The notes: generated from the sequence alone by a model not told the origin. DNA of 64,000 nucleotides from Zhengitettix transpicula (GCA_037074705.1 CM073593.1:59809501-59873500), one strand, 5' to 3'. Numbered from the stretch's first letter, positions 34,811 through 48,427 are shown. Made by a program: numbers and translations.

Positions 34811-37800
34811 TTACTATGCATTGTGAAACATCCCTGCATTTAACAGCCCTCCGTTGACCCCAGCATTTAATATAAGCTTCGAATAAGAAAGTCGAATAAC
34901 TTGATGATATAATTCGTGCTTAATGCGCAGTTATACATCTTAAGATGTACGAAGATTACGAAGTCATTCTTTAAAATGACACCTTTCGTTGCTACTGTCA
35001 ATTGTGACGTTCAATCAACAGGAAACAGAAATATGGAACAAAAGTTTAGTTTTCTCGTAAAATAATACAGTAATTTTTCCATATAAATGACAATACACCA
35101 GTTGAAATATCCATACAAATTCTCTGCACATCAAGAAATTCTACGAAAGGGTACATACAAGATTTATTCTTGCCGTGACCAGCGGTAATAAAGACACCGT
35201 TTAATCTGTTATCCCTGCACACATTGTGCCTTAAATTATTAATGATCTTTCATGCACTGGTGTATTTTTTTCGTTAAAAACTGTGTACTTAATGGAACTA
35301 CGTCGTATTTTTCAATTACTACACTTCAATTTACAGCCAGTTTAAAAACTTTGACAAAGACAGATGATATACATTAATTTTTATTAAATATTATTGTTAG
35401 ATCATTTATCTAATTAGACTTTTTGTGCGAATACCGTAAATGCCTCATATCGAGAACCACGACGGTGAATACAATTTAGAAGACTGTGCAGAAGTTCACG
35501 AACAAACTTAAATAGACATTCTAAATTTCCTAGTTATTAATTGAGGGTTACCTGAAACAGGGCAATTTAAATTAGTTCGGTTGACATAAAAAATGGTCAT
35601 CTAAACATAATTGGTAATTAATAATAGTAAGGCCGCAATAGTTTACACGAGTTAAGAAACAATTAATTATAATATGTGGCGATTGTATAGTGGATGAAAA
35701 GAATTATATCAGTGGGTTTGTTTCTAAAATAAGAATAACAACAAAATGTCCCTTTTGTATATTGCCAAATGCGGGTTAAATGTTTTTTTTTATAATAATG
35801 TATTCAACATTATTTTAAAATTAGTATCTCTTTCGTTGTAACAATGGAAAAAATACTAATCCAAAATTAACGCTGTCATATTTAATTCTTAACATCATAA
35901 TTAGTGAAAATTGTATTTTTTTAGAGAGATAGAAAATAATTTTTATCTTACTCCCAAATAAAAGATTTATTTTAGTTCCGCAGACAAAAACTAAGAAATT
36001 TTCAAATGTAAAAAAGGAGTAGTTACCGTGTTTCAAAGTTAAGTAAATATTTAGTTTATTGATGCATATGAGAAATACGAAACGGGTTGTGTCGTCGTAT
36101 CGTCTAGAGAGGCCACTTACTCGATTGAATAATAGATATTCTTTTTTCTGTTGACTTTTAGTCTGGAATAAATATCCGAAGTGGGATTTACTACGCTTCC
36201 TCTATCCATATTCATTGTAATCCGATCCCCCTTTGCATACAAAATGTTATTTTGTTATTGATCCATGACTAAAACTCATTTGAAATCAACGAAATACCCT
36301 GTTTATTTCATGGTGAAATTACCTAAAATGTAGCGAAACTCAATGACCGGGGAAGGATCTGCTAGCGATATGTTTACCAGAATCGTTTGATGTTTCTAGT
36401 TTTACATCAGACAACATTATATCACGTCCATCACACGAAAAAGGAAGTATATTCCTCTCCGAGTTCAAAGAAAAAAAATTCATCTCTAAAAATATCTGGA
36501 TGCACAATTATTCTAATGAATCCTTCTTATCAAACCTGATTTATCATCACCAACTCACTCGAATTGCTGGAATAAATTCAAAGACTTAAATAAGGATATT
36601 CCAAATTAAAAATTAAGTAATTGTGAAACTATATCTTATCAATTTTTCCACCGTTCCAATAAAATTCAGTACAATCTTATCACAGTATTTTGTGATCGCT
36701 TAATATTTTACCTTACATAAAATGTTAAAAATTTGTAGTATTAAGCCATATTTCAAAACGCCTACTGAGAACTTAGAATGACCAATTAAATGCACACAGA
36801 TGTTACTAATATTCTATAATTATTTAATAAATACAGCCCATTAATTAAATTACATATTATATCACCTGGCAATTTTATTTACTGAAGGCTTATTTTAATA
36901 TAAATATAATTCTGTCAATAGATGAATCGCATTATAGGCATTAAGAAAAAGTTTGATTAGTTTTTATTTAAATTTATTCTATTATCGTTGATTCTATTAC
37001 TGTTTAACTCTTTATTATTATTATTATCATGGTGGATTTTTTTCTGTATAATTGACAGTTATTTGCGTTGTTTACTTTTATTTATAATACTTAACTTGGG
37101 TACAACTAGATTGAATGTGAACAGGTGAACATTTAAAATTGTATCCGCTGACACCACTAATTTTTTGAAAAGAAACCTACATGAAACACCCAACGAAACT
37201 ACGGATTATTGAAAAATAACTAAGTATTTCAAATGTGTGTAAAAGTATATATAGTAAAATTATCTCTGAAAATTTGCAGTATTTTAATAGATTAGTCCTT
37301 ACTTAGTTTATTATTCACAGATAAACGTAAGAGATTACGTTCAAATTTTTCCTTTCATACAATGAGTTTAGTCTTAATTAATAATCTCCTATTTGAAAAC
37401 CAAAGTCATTAAAATATTTACCTAAATTTCAGCAATTTTGTTTTCTCGGGATCATTACTGCGGTAAATCCTTATAAAATTACTAACCACCCAGTTTGTAG
37501 TTAGACGTCATGGCAAAGAAATAATGTGGATATTTTTATTTTAAATTAACGACATCGAAATCGTTGACAATTACAATGCTACTTCGACACACATCAACAG
37601 GGATTCTGTGGAGAGTTGAATCGTTTCAGAGGCTCGGCTGACTGTACTTTAGTGTCATGTTTCGCAGATTAGGTTTCGTGTAATCAGTGCAGCTATTTGT
37701 ACATCCGGGATTATTCTGCTACGCGTGTGTCACGACACGGTAATATTGTAAAACATGCTAAAGAGGATGACTCTCCCGTCTATACGTGAACCAAAAACAA

Positions 37801-39000
37801 GCGCGAAAAAGTGGAATTTAAAAACTAGTGTACTTAATTCACGTTTTCGTCGTTCCTGGTTTTAATATGAAACTTTACGTCACTTTATTGATGAAGTCAT
37901 TCATTCGTTTTATTTTCATTCATAATATTGCATTTATATATTCGTAGGTTCTCACGTTTCTTTGTGCGTTCACTGAAGCGTGCACGTGGAAAGCGCCATT
38001 CTTGACGACTAACGATAATTGGACATTTTATTCAATGGTTGTACACTCAGGTTTTGAATAGAATGCAAATTCATGTAAATAAATTCTTTTCATTAAAAAA
38101 ATAGGTTCAGAGAACGTCACAGTCACAATAAAAATAAAGGTGGCCAGTCTTCTTTTGTTACATAATAGAATTGCGAGTCGCTTTAACTCGAACCAAACAT
38201 CATAAATTTACTTTTGGATGATATACAAAATATTGAATAAATAATTGTAAATATTTTCTCTTTTTCATAGTGGACCAAAGAGCCGTACGACAATCATTAC
38301 CACGTAATTATCGGATTGAGTGATTAGCCAACAAAATAACTGCCGACTGCAAACAAAAGTTTCTGAGTTCAGATAAGAAGAGAAATATTAGTATAAGTGA
38401 AAGTCTATCTTTTATCTGACATTTATTATTTATTTCTACAGTCTGTAGGAATAATTGTTTTAATACAGAATGATTGTGAAACGGAATACCTTTAATAATG
38501 CAATGGCCAAATATGAAACATATGACCATTTTACGCTTTATTGTGAAAAGAAGACCTGTTAATTAATTTGACTCATTAAATTGTTTTTTGCATTGAGTGT
38601 ATGTTTATATTTCTGTCAATTAACCTATTTTATCGGGAACCCTGACAGTCGATGTTCAGCCAGTGGAGGAAATGTAATAAGTAGGAAAAATTAAACCCTG
38701 GTTTCGGTCCGCAAGAGGACAATTCTTATAATTTGGATCCTGAATGTTTCCTACGAAAAATACAAAGTTAATCCGTAACTGGGACAAGTAACTGAATGAC
38801 AAATACATAATCTGCATTCTCTAATCATGAAAATATATTAAAATAAATAATTATGTTTATAATTCAATTAAATATATCGTGAGAAAATTACGTATTCAAT
38901 TTTGTATTATGTTTCTAATATTCAAAATTGCGAATGTTACATAAAATAAAATTAAGGTATAATTATTAGATAAATAATTAGAATATATTAGATGTGTAAA
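34811..39000. other. Long A+T-rich stretch, no feature supported
   Basis: No repeat family, RNA gene or exon recognised. 37560-38000 is slightly less A+T-rich. Open frames at 35821-36036 and 38308-38529 (both -) have no motifs. Confidence 0.45.
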
Positions 39001-39015
39001 TAAATACTACATACC

Positions 39016-39044
39016 GTTACTGCAATACTTGTTGCTTTCATCAG
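39016..39044 (-). ncRNA. Hammerhead-like motif, left arm
   Basis: Minus strand: exact CTGATGA, 17 nt with a GCAA:TTGC stem, then GTAAC in place of GAAAC. Confidence 0.4.
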
Positions 39045-39167
39045 GTGATTCATGGAAAGTAAGAGTCACACCAACCAAATGTCGAACTCAAAAGCAAAGC
39101 TTAAACTTCGTTTCAACGTGATTTGTGAAGTATGTCGTTTTTATGGCTCTTCCTTGTTTTGAATGAC

Positions 39168-39204
39168 CTGACGAAAGCAACAAGGATTGCAGAAAGTTGT
39201 GTGG
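39168..39204 (+). ncRNA. Hammerhead-like motif with both core blocks intact
   Basis: Exact CTGACGA (39168-39174), 17 nt with a GCAA:TTGC stem, exact GAAA (39192-39195), then GTTGTGTGG. The first and last spacer bases are A and A, so the usual stem II closing pair is missing. Stems I and III are not resolved. Confidence 0.45.
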
Positions 39205-39210
39205 TATTTA

Positions 39211-40380
39211 TAAAGCACTTATTTTTGACTGTTATATGGCTACTAATTACTTTAATTCAAGCAAGGACGTTTTACATTTTAATTTTTATACGAAGATATA
39301 AATAACATTCAATATATAAAATATAATGAGATGAAAATACTACTTTTATTAGTAAAACTATGTCATAAATTGCTTTCTGAGGCGATCGGTGAATAATTCG
39401 TCGAAATTGTCGGCTTATTGTAACATATGCTTAACTAGATAGAAAGTGAAAAGAAATATATGTTAGAACATATGGTACACATATATATTTCAGCTGAGAT
39501 GTCCTTAATTATTATGAGGACATTTAACTGTACAGCTGTTGTCAAGAACTATTACCTGATCCAAGACACGAAAAATTGGTTGACTTGAGATTTGAAAGAC
39601 CTTGTTCGTATAGTTAGATCGTGGATCGAAAATTTGTAAAGATGGTTATTTCATGGAGTTGATAAAGGGAGTTCCTAAAGGAGAATATTTTAGTTTCCGA
39701 AGATTTAGGATAGCTCAAGTAGTTCACGGAGAAAAGTGAAATAGATCAGCTCGTAAAGCTATTTATAGTTCATGAGTAATAACAAATCGTATGAGATTCG
39801 CAGTTTACGGAAGGAAACGGAGAGGAATATTGTCGTCAGGATGGAACTACCTATTTACGGAAAGTTGGAGTAATGGGAACAGAGTTTTAAACAATTCCAG
39901 AAGGATTGAGACAACAAAACCCTAGTGAAAGTGAGTTCTTCCAATTAAATATTAACACTGTGATCATTTGGTATCAAATAAAATATAAATATTCTTATTA
40001 GATATTTATTATATTGTTCCGTTACGGAATTTAAAGTAAAATACTTAAGAAATGAGAATTATATAATTAATTATTAATATGGGTAGATTGTTGATCCTTA
40101 AATATAAATATGGGTTTTATTTCAATATATTTAAAATATCAACCGTACATTATTTAGAACGAAATATATTTTTATAACTTTTTTAACTTACATATTTTTG
40201 TATTTCTAACGTATAATAGATACTCTTCCGAGGTTTTATGAAGAGTAAGAAATCAATCTAAAATATAATCCCAACTGATATGCGTATATAAGTTATGCCA
40301 CTCAGTTATATTATACATCAGTAATTATTCCAATAATATATTAATGTAGCGTTAAGTGTCTTAACATTTGTACTTGCTCC
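39211..40380. other. A+T-rich DNA, no feature seen
   Basis: Nothing supported on either strand. Confidence 0.45.
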
Positions 40381-41130
40381 GAGGAACCTCCTAACTTGAC
40401 TTGTATAAAGACATCTTCATTCCCGGCAATGGTGATAATTTGATTAGACACAAAAGAGCTCAATGAAAATTGTCGCTCAGCTAGATAATTTCCAGTTAGA
40501 CCCCAAGACACCCGGAAAGGAACAGCGTTAGAGATGGGGGGGAATTACTAATGCAGCAGTTGGCAACTGTGACGTCTGCATTCCCTCCGGCCATGAGAAA
40601 CTTCTGGAGTCAGGAGACGGACCCAGTTTGCTTGAAATTACTCAAGTTTGTAGCACTCGAATTCTCGCCAGATGAAATAAATCTCGCGATATCAGAACGA
40701 ACGAGGTCGCTCCGTGAAAATGCAATTTCCTCCCTCCTTCAGCCCCCGCGTTACCGACTGCGTGGGTGCTCTTAGCTTAATTCAATAAAAATTATCGTTA
40801 ATTAAATGTATCAAGATGCGAGCCGTCTCGACTGCCTACACACTGCGTGGTAAAAGAGTCATTAAGCAGAAAACGTTGTTAGAAGTTCAACACTTGGGGT
40901 ATTAGAGGGAGTAATTCAATTGGATCATGAGCCGTGTCTATAATAGCCATAAACATCACTTATTATGATGAGGTAATAAGGGGTTAACAACGTGCTTGGG
41001 CAAAGAAAATCATTTTCTGCCAAATACCGGGTCTGGATGGAAGGTAATATGAGCGCAGTGCAACTAAACTCGCGAGGGAAACGCCGGAGCCGAGTTTTAT
41101 GGTCTGTTGATGAACCATAATGTTAAAGTC
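40381..41130. other. G+C-raised, unique-looking region
   Basis: A broad region of raised G+C and higher complexity than its flanks, with a 74-codon plus-strand open frame (40551-40775) of no recognisable family. Its texture resembles conserved non-coding or regulatory DNA. Confidence 0.3.
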
Positions 41131-42245
41131 TTGAAGCGAAGTAAAATACGAAATCGGGAAGTGAATTATTCATATTAAAAATTTAATTCAGTAAATTATG
41201 ATTGACGATTACCACATGCAGTTGTATATCTATATCGAAGAGAAGCCTACAATGAAAAATCCTTTGCTAGTTTCCTACTGGACAGTCGAAGTATTTCAAC
41301 CAGCATGTTAACATCTTTCATATTCGTTACCCGAAAAAATGACACTTAGGAATAAGTTCAGCCACAAACGAAGATACGATATACCATAAAACGAGCCATC
41401 TCATTTACATTTAATATTCATTTACAGTAGTAGATGTAAAATTTTTGGATTCATTTCCCCTTTTAGAGAAGAAAAATTGGAGACCCTTAAATGGCAGAGG
41501 ACAGAAATGGATGATAAATGAAGATGCACTTTAGTGAGAGAGTAGGAAGCAGAAAATCCTGATGATTCATTGTCGACGTTGATAAATAACTGTGTGTAAG
41601 TCTTGTTGTTGAAACACTGTACGGAAAATTATACTAATCTTAAGTGAAGTATTTGCTTGGAAAACGTCCTCTATCTTTGGCTGCAGACTGATCATTCCTA
41701 TTTTGAAAAGCGAGGTACCAATAATAAATATATATTCTCTTTGTTATTCAAATGCCGTGGATCGTCATTAACTATGTATTATTATTTAAGAATTTCCGGG
41801 TAAGAACCACACGAGTATACTTTCAAAAAACACTAGAAAACAGACTGGATCTCAAAAGTCAATATCATATGAAGCAATATCTTGCTATTTTGAGATTAAC
41901 GAGAAATCTTAAAATTACTTGAGAAAATTATAATTCTTTGGTAAGCCCGTCACTTTTTTATATTTGATCTACGGTATAATTGGGGCAGATAAACTATTTT
42001 TCTTCAGATAGTGTGTCTTATATTTGATGATGTCTGGATTATAATTTACTATTCAAATTGTTTCACGGCCTAATTCTGAGGACACAATAAAGTAGGTACT
42101 ATAGCGCGAGTCAGGAAGGAAGGCACGTCGTGCAGATTGAGCAAGCAAATACAAGATTGCAACGATACGCAAGGACTAAACAGACACACGGAAACCATCT
42201 AATGAGGTCAAGCTCTAAGCATTTTGAAGCAGATTGGCTGCGCAC
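41131..42245. other. Mixed A+T-rich DNA, no gene seen
   Basis: Nothing supported. The 63-codon frame at 42130-42321 overlaps the G-rich tract and has no domain. Confidence 0.4.
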
Positions 42246-42249
42246 CCTT

Positions 42250-42273
42250 GGGGGAGGGGGTGGGGGTCACGGG
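42250..42273 (+). other. G-quadruplex candidate
   Basis: Three runs of five G separated by single A and T, then TCAC and a run of three G. This fits four G-runs with short loops, a strong predicted quadruplex. Confidence 0.7.
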
Positions 42274-42424
42274 AACAACGAAGAAAGACACGTCAGTACG
42301 TCTATAGGATGTGTAAATTGATTATAAATCTAATTTGTTTAATTAATATTAAACAGGGAATTGATTAATGCACTGAGAAAAAATTCAACAGAATCGGGTT
42401 GGAACCAGTTAACCTAAGATTACT

Positions 42425-42426
<2 letters not shown>

Positions 42427-42469
<43 letters not shown>
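42427..42469. repeat. (TA)n microsatellite
   Basis: About 43 bp of uninterrupted TA. Confidence 0.95.
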
Positions 42470-42472
<3 letters not shown>

Positions 42473-43507
42473 AAAGAGATAGAAAACCAGTGTGCAAAGC
42501 TTCAGTCGACAATTTATCTCCCCTCCAATACCCCAACCCCATGATGGTACTGCACCTACGAAAAAAATTGATCCGACGCCTGGTTACGTCAAAATTTTCT
42601 ATCTCACTTCATTAATTAAATTTCACAAAGCAATGAAGCTGAGCTTTGAAGTAGCATTCGTGTTCAATATTAATAAATCCAATACTATAGAATAATAAAA
42701 AGTAATAAAAACTATGAATCAGCAGTTATCCATCAAAGGCCGTTGGAACGAACGGACGAAAATATCGTGTTTTTAAACGTTTGTTGTTTTCAGACCATAA
42801 AACGTTAGAAAAACATTTCATCTTTATCAAGGTAACATGATAACATTTTTCAAATAGCGTAGCGCTTTTTCGACTATTTTCTGCTATAAAAATTGGAACG
42901 TGTATGTAACTGTAAATAAATGTCTAGAGTCTAGAAAAATATGGACAGAGCTTTCAAAAACAATACTCGGCTTGGCGGGTGTTCCATGTTAACTGTTTTC
43001 CTCTTACTGGATAATAAAATTCAGTGAAATGTGGCCGGTGATCTTGCAGACAAATTTTATAATTTAAAAAAGTTAAGAATCACAGAGACTAATCAATTTG
43101 TTTTTGTCACAAAAAAAATTGATCACAATTATGTTGTTCCTGATTTATTGATTACTTGTTAGGTATTTCCCTAAGATCGTGCTTGTTTGATTTAGTTAAT
43201 TTTGAACCGGAAGAGTTATTTCTCTTTATATACATATCAGAAAATATTACTGCCTGAGTTAAGCCAAATTAATTGCGTTATTTCGGTATCTTACGCCAGA
43301 TAATTAATGTTTTACTCTAACAACTAATGAATAAGTTGCACAGGGAATAAATTGGGTGTGAGTAACCAAATTTAATTTGAAATTACAAGAAAAATTACCA
43401 AAAATTGCAAAATAACTTATCTATGACAGAATTATTTTGTTATAGAAATGAGAACACTATTCAATTTCATTCGGTTATATGCGATTCACAAACGAATACT
43501 CGAATGA
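42470..43507. other. A+T-rich DNA, no gene seen
   Basis: The 67-codon frame at 42492-42695 has no recognisable content. Confidence 0.4.
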
Positions 43508-43975
43508 AGAAGGCAGGCCACATGAAGGAAATCCACATGTGATCACTCCCCTCTTATAACATAGGAAAGGGATTGAAAGGGGGAATGCGGAAAGGTAGAT
43601 CGAGGTAGCCAAGGGTTAAATAGGGACACTGGGCTATAGTTTAAGGATCTACCCGGCAATTCGTCTAAAAGTGATGCAGAGAAAAACCTAGAAAAACATG
43701 AATCAGATAGGTCTTCCGATGGCGAGAGAGGGGTTTGCTATGAAGACGCAGCATTACCCTCTCCGTGCCTTTACCACTTTAGGAGGCAGCTGGTCGACTA
43801 TTCCAATAGGAAAAGCGAACAATTCTTACCGTATTCCTCTAGATCTGCAACCCCGGAACATACACCTCTCAAAACAGGCCAAAGTGCCTCGGCTTCTGGG
43901 AATCTAAGTTCAAAAAACCAGAGAGAGGAGAAGGCATCCCCAAAGGTAGCCTCCTTCAGAGCACTCTGGGAAAGT
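43508..43975 (-). mobile_element. Retroposon family A copy, minus strand
   Basis: It contains reversed forms of the family blocks: CTCTTATAACATAGGAAAGG, GGAGGCAGCTGGTCGAC and the AGGCATCCCCAAAGGTAGCC start region. The A-tail side (left) has lost its A-run. A 69-codon frame at 43698-43907 corresponds to the antisense frame of the other copies. No clear target duplication. Confidence 0.85.
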
Positions 43976-44189
43976 TAACCTGCGATAAATAACACTTTCA
44001 TCTGGTTTCGATTATAGAGGTTTTGTCTGTAACATGGCTCCACCAAACAATGTAATTATCATTCCTCATATTCTAATCAAATCATGTGTTATATTTGTCC
44101 AGTTTAAGTTAAAAAATTACTTCAAGAACAGAAGACATCCTTTCGAACACAGATAAGCCCTAAGTGAATTCAAGGTTCAGGATGAAAAA

Positions 44190-44260
44190 GGTTCGACTGG
44201 AACGGGAGTCGAACCCAGGACCACCTCTTGGTACAATCTTAGCTACCCTGGTCGTTTGCC
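44190..44260 (-). mobile_element. tRNA-like SINE head or tRNA pseudogene
   Basis: The minus strand has GGTTCGACTCC (44205-44215), a perfect RNA polymerase III B box, and a TAGCTAAGATTG word about 25 bp upstream resembling an A box. The spacing is too short for a full anticodon arm and the acceptor stem does not pair, so it is not a functional tRNA gene. Confidence 0.5.
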
Positions 44261-44489
44261 TGTTATTTTCGAGCTTTCTCCATCCGTTGCAGACGTGAAA
44301 ACAGATTCACCGACATTTTTAGTATTTATAAAATTATTTAATATTCAAAAATATATAGAGAGAAAGCCTCAAGCCACACTACCATGATTGACTTATTTAA
44401 TAATCAATTTACGTAAAAATTCATCCTTTGTCAGATCCTGAAATAGGACATGGGGGAGTTGGGATAAGTAAATTGTAGCAGAACCGCAT

Positions 44490-44565
44490 GATGTCTAAAG
44501 GATGTCGCACTGGATCTGGAGTCAGTGGTCAAATCAGTTTCCAGGTTTGATTCCCAAACCGGTCG
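44490..44565 (+). mobile_element. tRNA-like SINE head
   Basis: GGTTTGATTCC at 44544-44554 is a one-change B box, preceded by GATGTCGCACTGGATCTGGA, a tRNA-like stretch. No complete cloverleaf forms. Confidence 0.4.
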
Positions 44566-44930
44566 ACATTGTTCTATAAACATACCTAAATTAATTAATA
44601 TGCTGAACTAAAATGATGTCCAGATAAAATAACAGTCTCTTAATAAAATTAATTGTAGAAAATTAATTATACTCTTAAGTGTTCCACTTATAAATAATAA
44701 ATTATAATCTCAGATTATTATATATTTGATTCTGTCCATAAATCGTTCCTCAGTACAGGAATTTCCAACTCAGCTTTAATGTAATTATTTTAGAACTAAT
44801 ATTTATCTGCATCCGTTTTGGGTCTAGATAGAATGATCGTATTCAAATCGCAGATCAATAGATGTGTTTGTCGCTTTAGCAGAAATGTTGACTAAACCAG
44901 ACTTTTGAATCTCTTTAAAGTGAATGGTAA
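44566..44930. other. A+T-rich DNA, no feature seen
   Basis: Nothing supported on either strand. Confidence 0.45.
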
Positions 44931-45205
44931 TGACAATGTATAGCCTACACAATACGCGATGCCTGGTCTGTTGGTTTCTGGGCGTGCTCACGAGCCGAGA
45001 GCGTGTTGACCGAAGAGGCTAGTGATCACATTACAGAACCGCCAACCAATTCCTGAGAGTGGAAGGCTCTCTCCCCCACTGCTTCAGGGGAAATTGTTTG
45101 CTCTCAGTATCTGATACACACAAACACATAACCCTCTTCACTTTCTCTGCAGAGTCCGTTATTCGTTCCACGACGTAAATCACAAAACTTATTGCTGCAT
45201 CCCCA
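44931..45205. other. G+C-raised patch
   Basis: Raised G+C without a convincing open frame; possibly conserved non-coding DNA. Confidence 0.25.
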
Positions 45206-46955
45206 TGACTGACAACGATTCGTTAAGAACTCCTCGATTTTTGTCCTCATTACTATATTTTTCCACTAGCCTGAAATAAGTTTTACGTAGATTCAGCCAA
45301 GTGTTGATGTCACAGGAAAATTCGTGGAGAGAAAATCCTAATTATAATTTCAAAAATTTGATGATATGCTATTAGAAGACTTTGGGAAACCTTTACGTCC
45401 CACAAATATAAATATCTACAATAGTGGTATAGAAATAAGAGAGAGGGAGAGAAATGGCGTACCTGAAATGGATTGCCGAAGTTGCCATGTCGGACAGGAA
45501 ACTTTTCAAATTTTCGGAGGCGTTACTCTCCTCCTTCGCGCACAGTTACATATTTTCTCTCTCTCCTTCCTGTTCGTTTCAATTACTTTAGCAATGTCAT
45601 ATTAATCACACATTAATGAGCAGTGAAGTAAATTTCGGATAGGTTATACAAATTATTCAAAATTTAAATATGAGTGCATCAGGTATATAGCGAGTGATAA
45701 GAGAATATTTATTCAGATAAATATATTTTATATTCAACTTCTTTGGGGAAGCCAGGTTGCACTGAAAATTTATTGAGTAGTTGCTCAAATTTTAGTATAT
45801 TATTATTAATAATTTTTGTCCATAGAGGCAGTGATCGAACGTGAATCTCATCATTACTGCAATTCCAATATTTAGTAAATAAAAAAGTCGGCAACAAAAA
45901 CTTACGTCATGTTGGAGCTTTTTCTTTGGCTTGGACAAAAAGGGCCAAAAAAGCATCGGGATCATGTACTATGAACTTCAGCAGAAATCACAAGACCTAC
46001 CATTTATTTAATTTGGAACATCTTATCTTCTGGATCCCCTTTATGAGCAGTATTTACCGATTGACCATCTATTATTCGTACTGTTGGTGTTTCATTCTCA
46101 CTTTCTTCTCTACTTTCTCTTTTCTTCTTAAAATTTATTCATTCTTCTTCATGGTTGATGTTTTCTTCATTATTTACTAAATTTCGTGTTCATATCTATC
46201 ACTTTCTTATTGATGCCTGGTAGTCTTAGATCATTCTATATTTCACGATACCATTCGAATTTCTTCGTTAAACTGTATTATATATTTAGTATTTTCTTTT
46301 TTGCGTTTAATAAGGAATACAGGTGTTTTTTCGGGGAATTTTTTAAAGTCGCGTCAACGTATGATGTTCTTGGCTACTGCACATAATTAAAAAATAATAT
46401 AACTATGCATTTTCAGTATCTGAATGTATATAGTTATTTATCGTAAGTAAGATATATTATGAGTTATATTTCTTTCCCCAGTCGTGTGTCGGTGACTAAC
46501 TCGAGCACTGCATGAATCACGCCAGACGAACACTTCTGGTGTGAATTGCAAGTACGTTTTTCATACACCAGTCGTACCGAAGAAAATCGACAGTAGGTGT
46601 TTTACCGTTAATGCCGACCTGCACATTATCATTCTAGGAAAACAAAAATTGTGAGTTATTTGAGTCTGTAGGGTGCGAATTCTTGTTATGATTAAGTGTT
46701 GCATCCTTGAGATATTTTTGGGGTGAATATCCCTTATTTCTTTCCTGTTTTCATGGTCAACGATTTTTTTTCCAAAGTAACCAGAGAGGGCTGCATTCTT
46801 GGATAATCCAGATGTTCAGTTGTGCCGAGGCCTCTCTCTTTGTAAACTGGACAGTTTATGGGTTTCCAATATATGTTCGCTGCTTATATATTTTACAATT
46901 AATAATGAGGATATATACGTATACATTCTTCATGCTTTTCCTCGCCTCTACGACC
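45206..46955. other. A+T-rich DNA, no gene called
   Basis: A short inverted repeat of GA-rich and CT-rich words brackets 45436-45570. Open frames at 45926-46386 (+) are rich in Phe, Ile and Tyr, as expected from pyrimidine-rich A+T DNA, and show no domain. The 84- and 130-codon frames from 46707 and 46799 run into the SINE at 46960. Confidence 0.35.
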
Positions 46956-46959
46956 CTCT

Positions 46960-47165
46960 GAGACCCTTGACCTGCAAGACGACTGCGAGACAGTCATCTT
47001 ATTGGACACATCCTGGATTTTTTGGAGCATGTGGTCAGTCTGCCGTTTATCCTCCAGTCTCAACTCCGGTATTCTTGATCATGGTAAATATAAGTATATT
47101 TGCCGTGCCGGAATTCGAAACCGGGACTTCTGTGATGAGATGCAATGACAATGATAACTACACAA
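46960..47165 (-). mobile_element. tRNA-derived SINE, minus strand
   Basis: Minus strand from about 47165: a TAGTTATCATTG A-box-like word, then GTCCCGGTTTCGAATTCCGG (B box, about 47107-47124), then a roughly 130-bp body rich in CAG/CTG words. The head-plus-body order is typical of SINEs. A tail and target duplication are not obvious. Confidence 0.45.
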
Positions 47166-48427
47166 TTTTGCCGATTTGGAATCTAGATTGATATAAACGG
47201 CCGTGAGACTCACAGGCTATATTTTAAGTTGATGAAATAGAGAAAATATGACCAATGTGTTAAACATGATTAAACCTGGAAGCCCACACTACGCGTAAAA
47301 CGATCTCTTTGACACGTTTAATTATGGTGATATCAGTGGGCTGACCTGGTCACGAATAAATTTATACTGGCTCGACATTTCAGTGTGTGGATTAGGTTCT
47401 TGTGGAGACACCGCCGAGGGTGACAATGCGTGTTGCAAACATTTCAGAGTAACTAGTCACAGGGATAACATTTGGTGCACAAAACGTTTATTCTCCCTTT
47501 GTGTGGTTTTTCTTAGCGGACTTGTGTAGGTTACCTCATGCACTCACTTGTTTTCCATAGGTTCTCTGTGGCATCTGCATGATTCTTACTAACATAACAC
47601 GCAATTCTGCAACAATACGCGCAACCCGCAATATACCAGTATCATAGTCCGGCGGGCAATAAATAATAGTGAGGATGTCTACTTTGAGGTACATGAAAAT
47701 ATTACTCAGCATGTTAACGTTGATCGTCAAACACCGGCTGTTTAATAATTACTGTTGTGAATATTGCAGGTGCACAGTTCGTCTATGTGTTATTTAGTCT
47801 ATGCATACTGGTTTATTTACGCGTTGATTCAACTCTGTGAGAATTGATAATGTAATTATTTATATTTTAAGAAATAAGTAAATTCCACATTTAATATGCT
47901 ATTGGAAATTTTAGCAGGAAGATCAAGGGAACGCCACTTGCGTTTTTTCTCATTTATTTTTTACTTATAGTTACGATCTCTGGTCATTAGCGACTGAGTA
48001 GTTCCAAATGATCAAAAAATGCGTTTACAGTTGAATATATTTTTAAAATTTTTGAAAACAGATTATTAATTTTATACTAAATGTAATACGTCTTGCAACT
48101 TTGCATCATCCACTATTTCGTGGATTTATTTTCCTCTCATTGCGTTACTTTTATGCTGTTCTTTTTGTGTGAAATCCTTGAGTATATTCTGTATTGAGAT
48201 TCGGACGTTGAACTGATTTCAGATTGGTGCTTCTTTTCCTATAAGATGAAGCTGAATTAGTTTGACATCTCAGTCTTGTGATGACGATTTTCTATCTGCG
48301 ATTTAGTTTCGGGTTTGCAGTTGCGTAAAAGTTTTTGGTGGTTTGCTGTATGGATCTATTTTTTAATTTTTCCCTGAATTTTTTAAAACAGTTTGCTAAG
48401 TCTGATTTGGCTAATAGATAGACTCGT
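47166..48427. other. No gene seen
   Basis: 47270-47560 is G+C-raised and may be an unrecognised repeat. The rest is A+T-rich. Confidence 0.35.

Larger units (their letters stand above)
39001..39210. repeat. Inverted repeat with hammerhead-like motifs in both arms
   Basis: The left arm (about 39001-39052) and right arm (about 39158-39210) are reverse complements with a handful of changes; about 105 bp of unpaired sequence lies between. It has the same plan as the 24.7-25.0 kb repeat: outward-facing motifs, with GGTATTTAT beyond the right-hand one. Confidence 0.8.
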
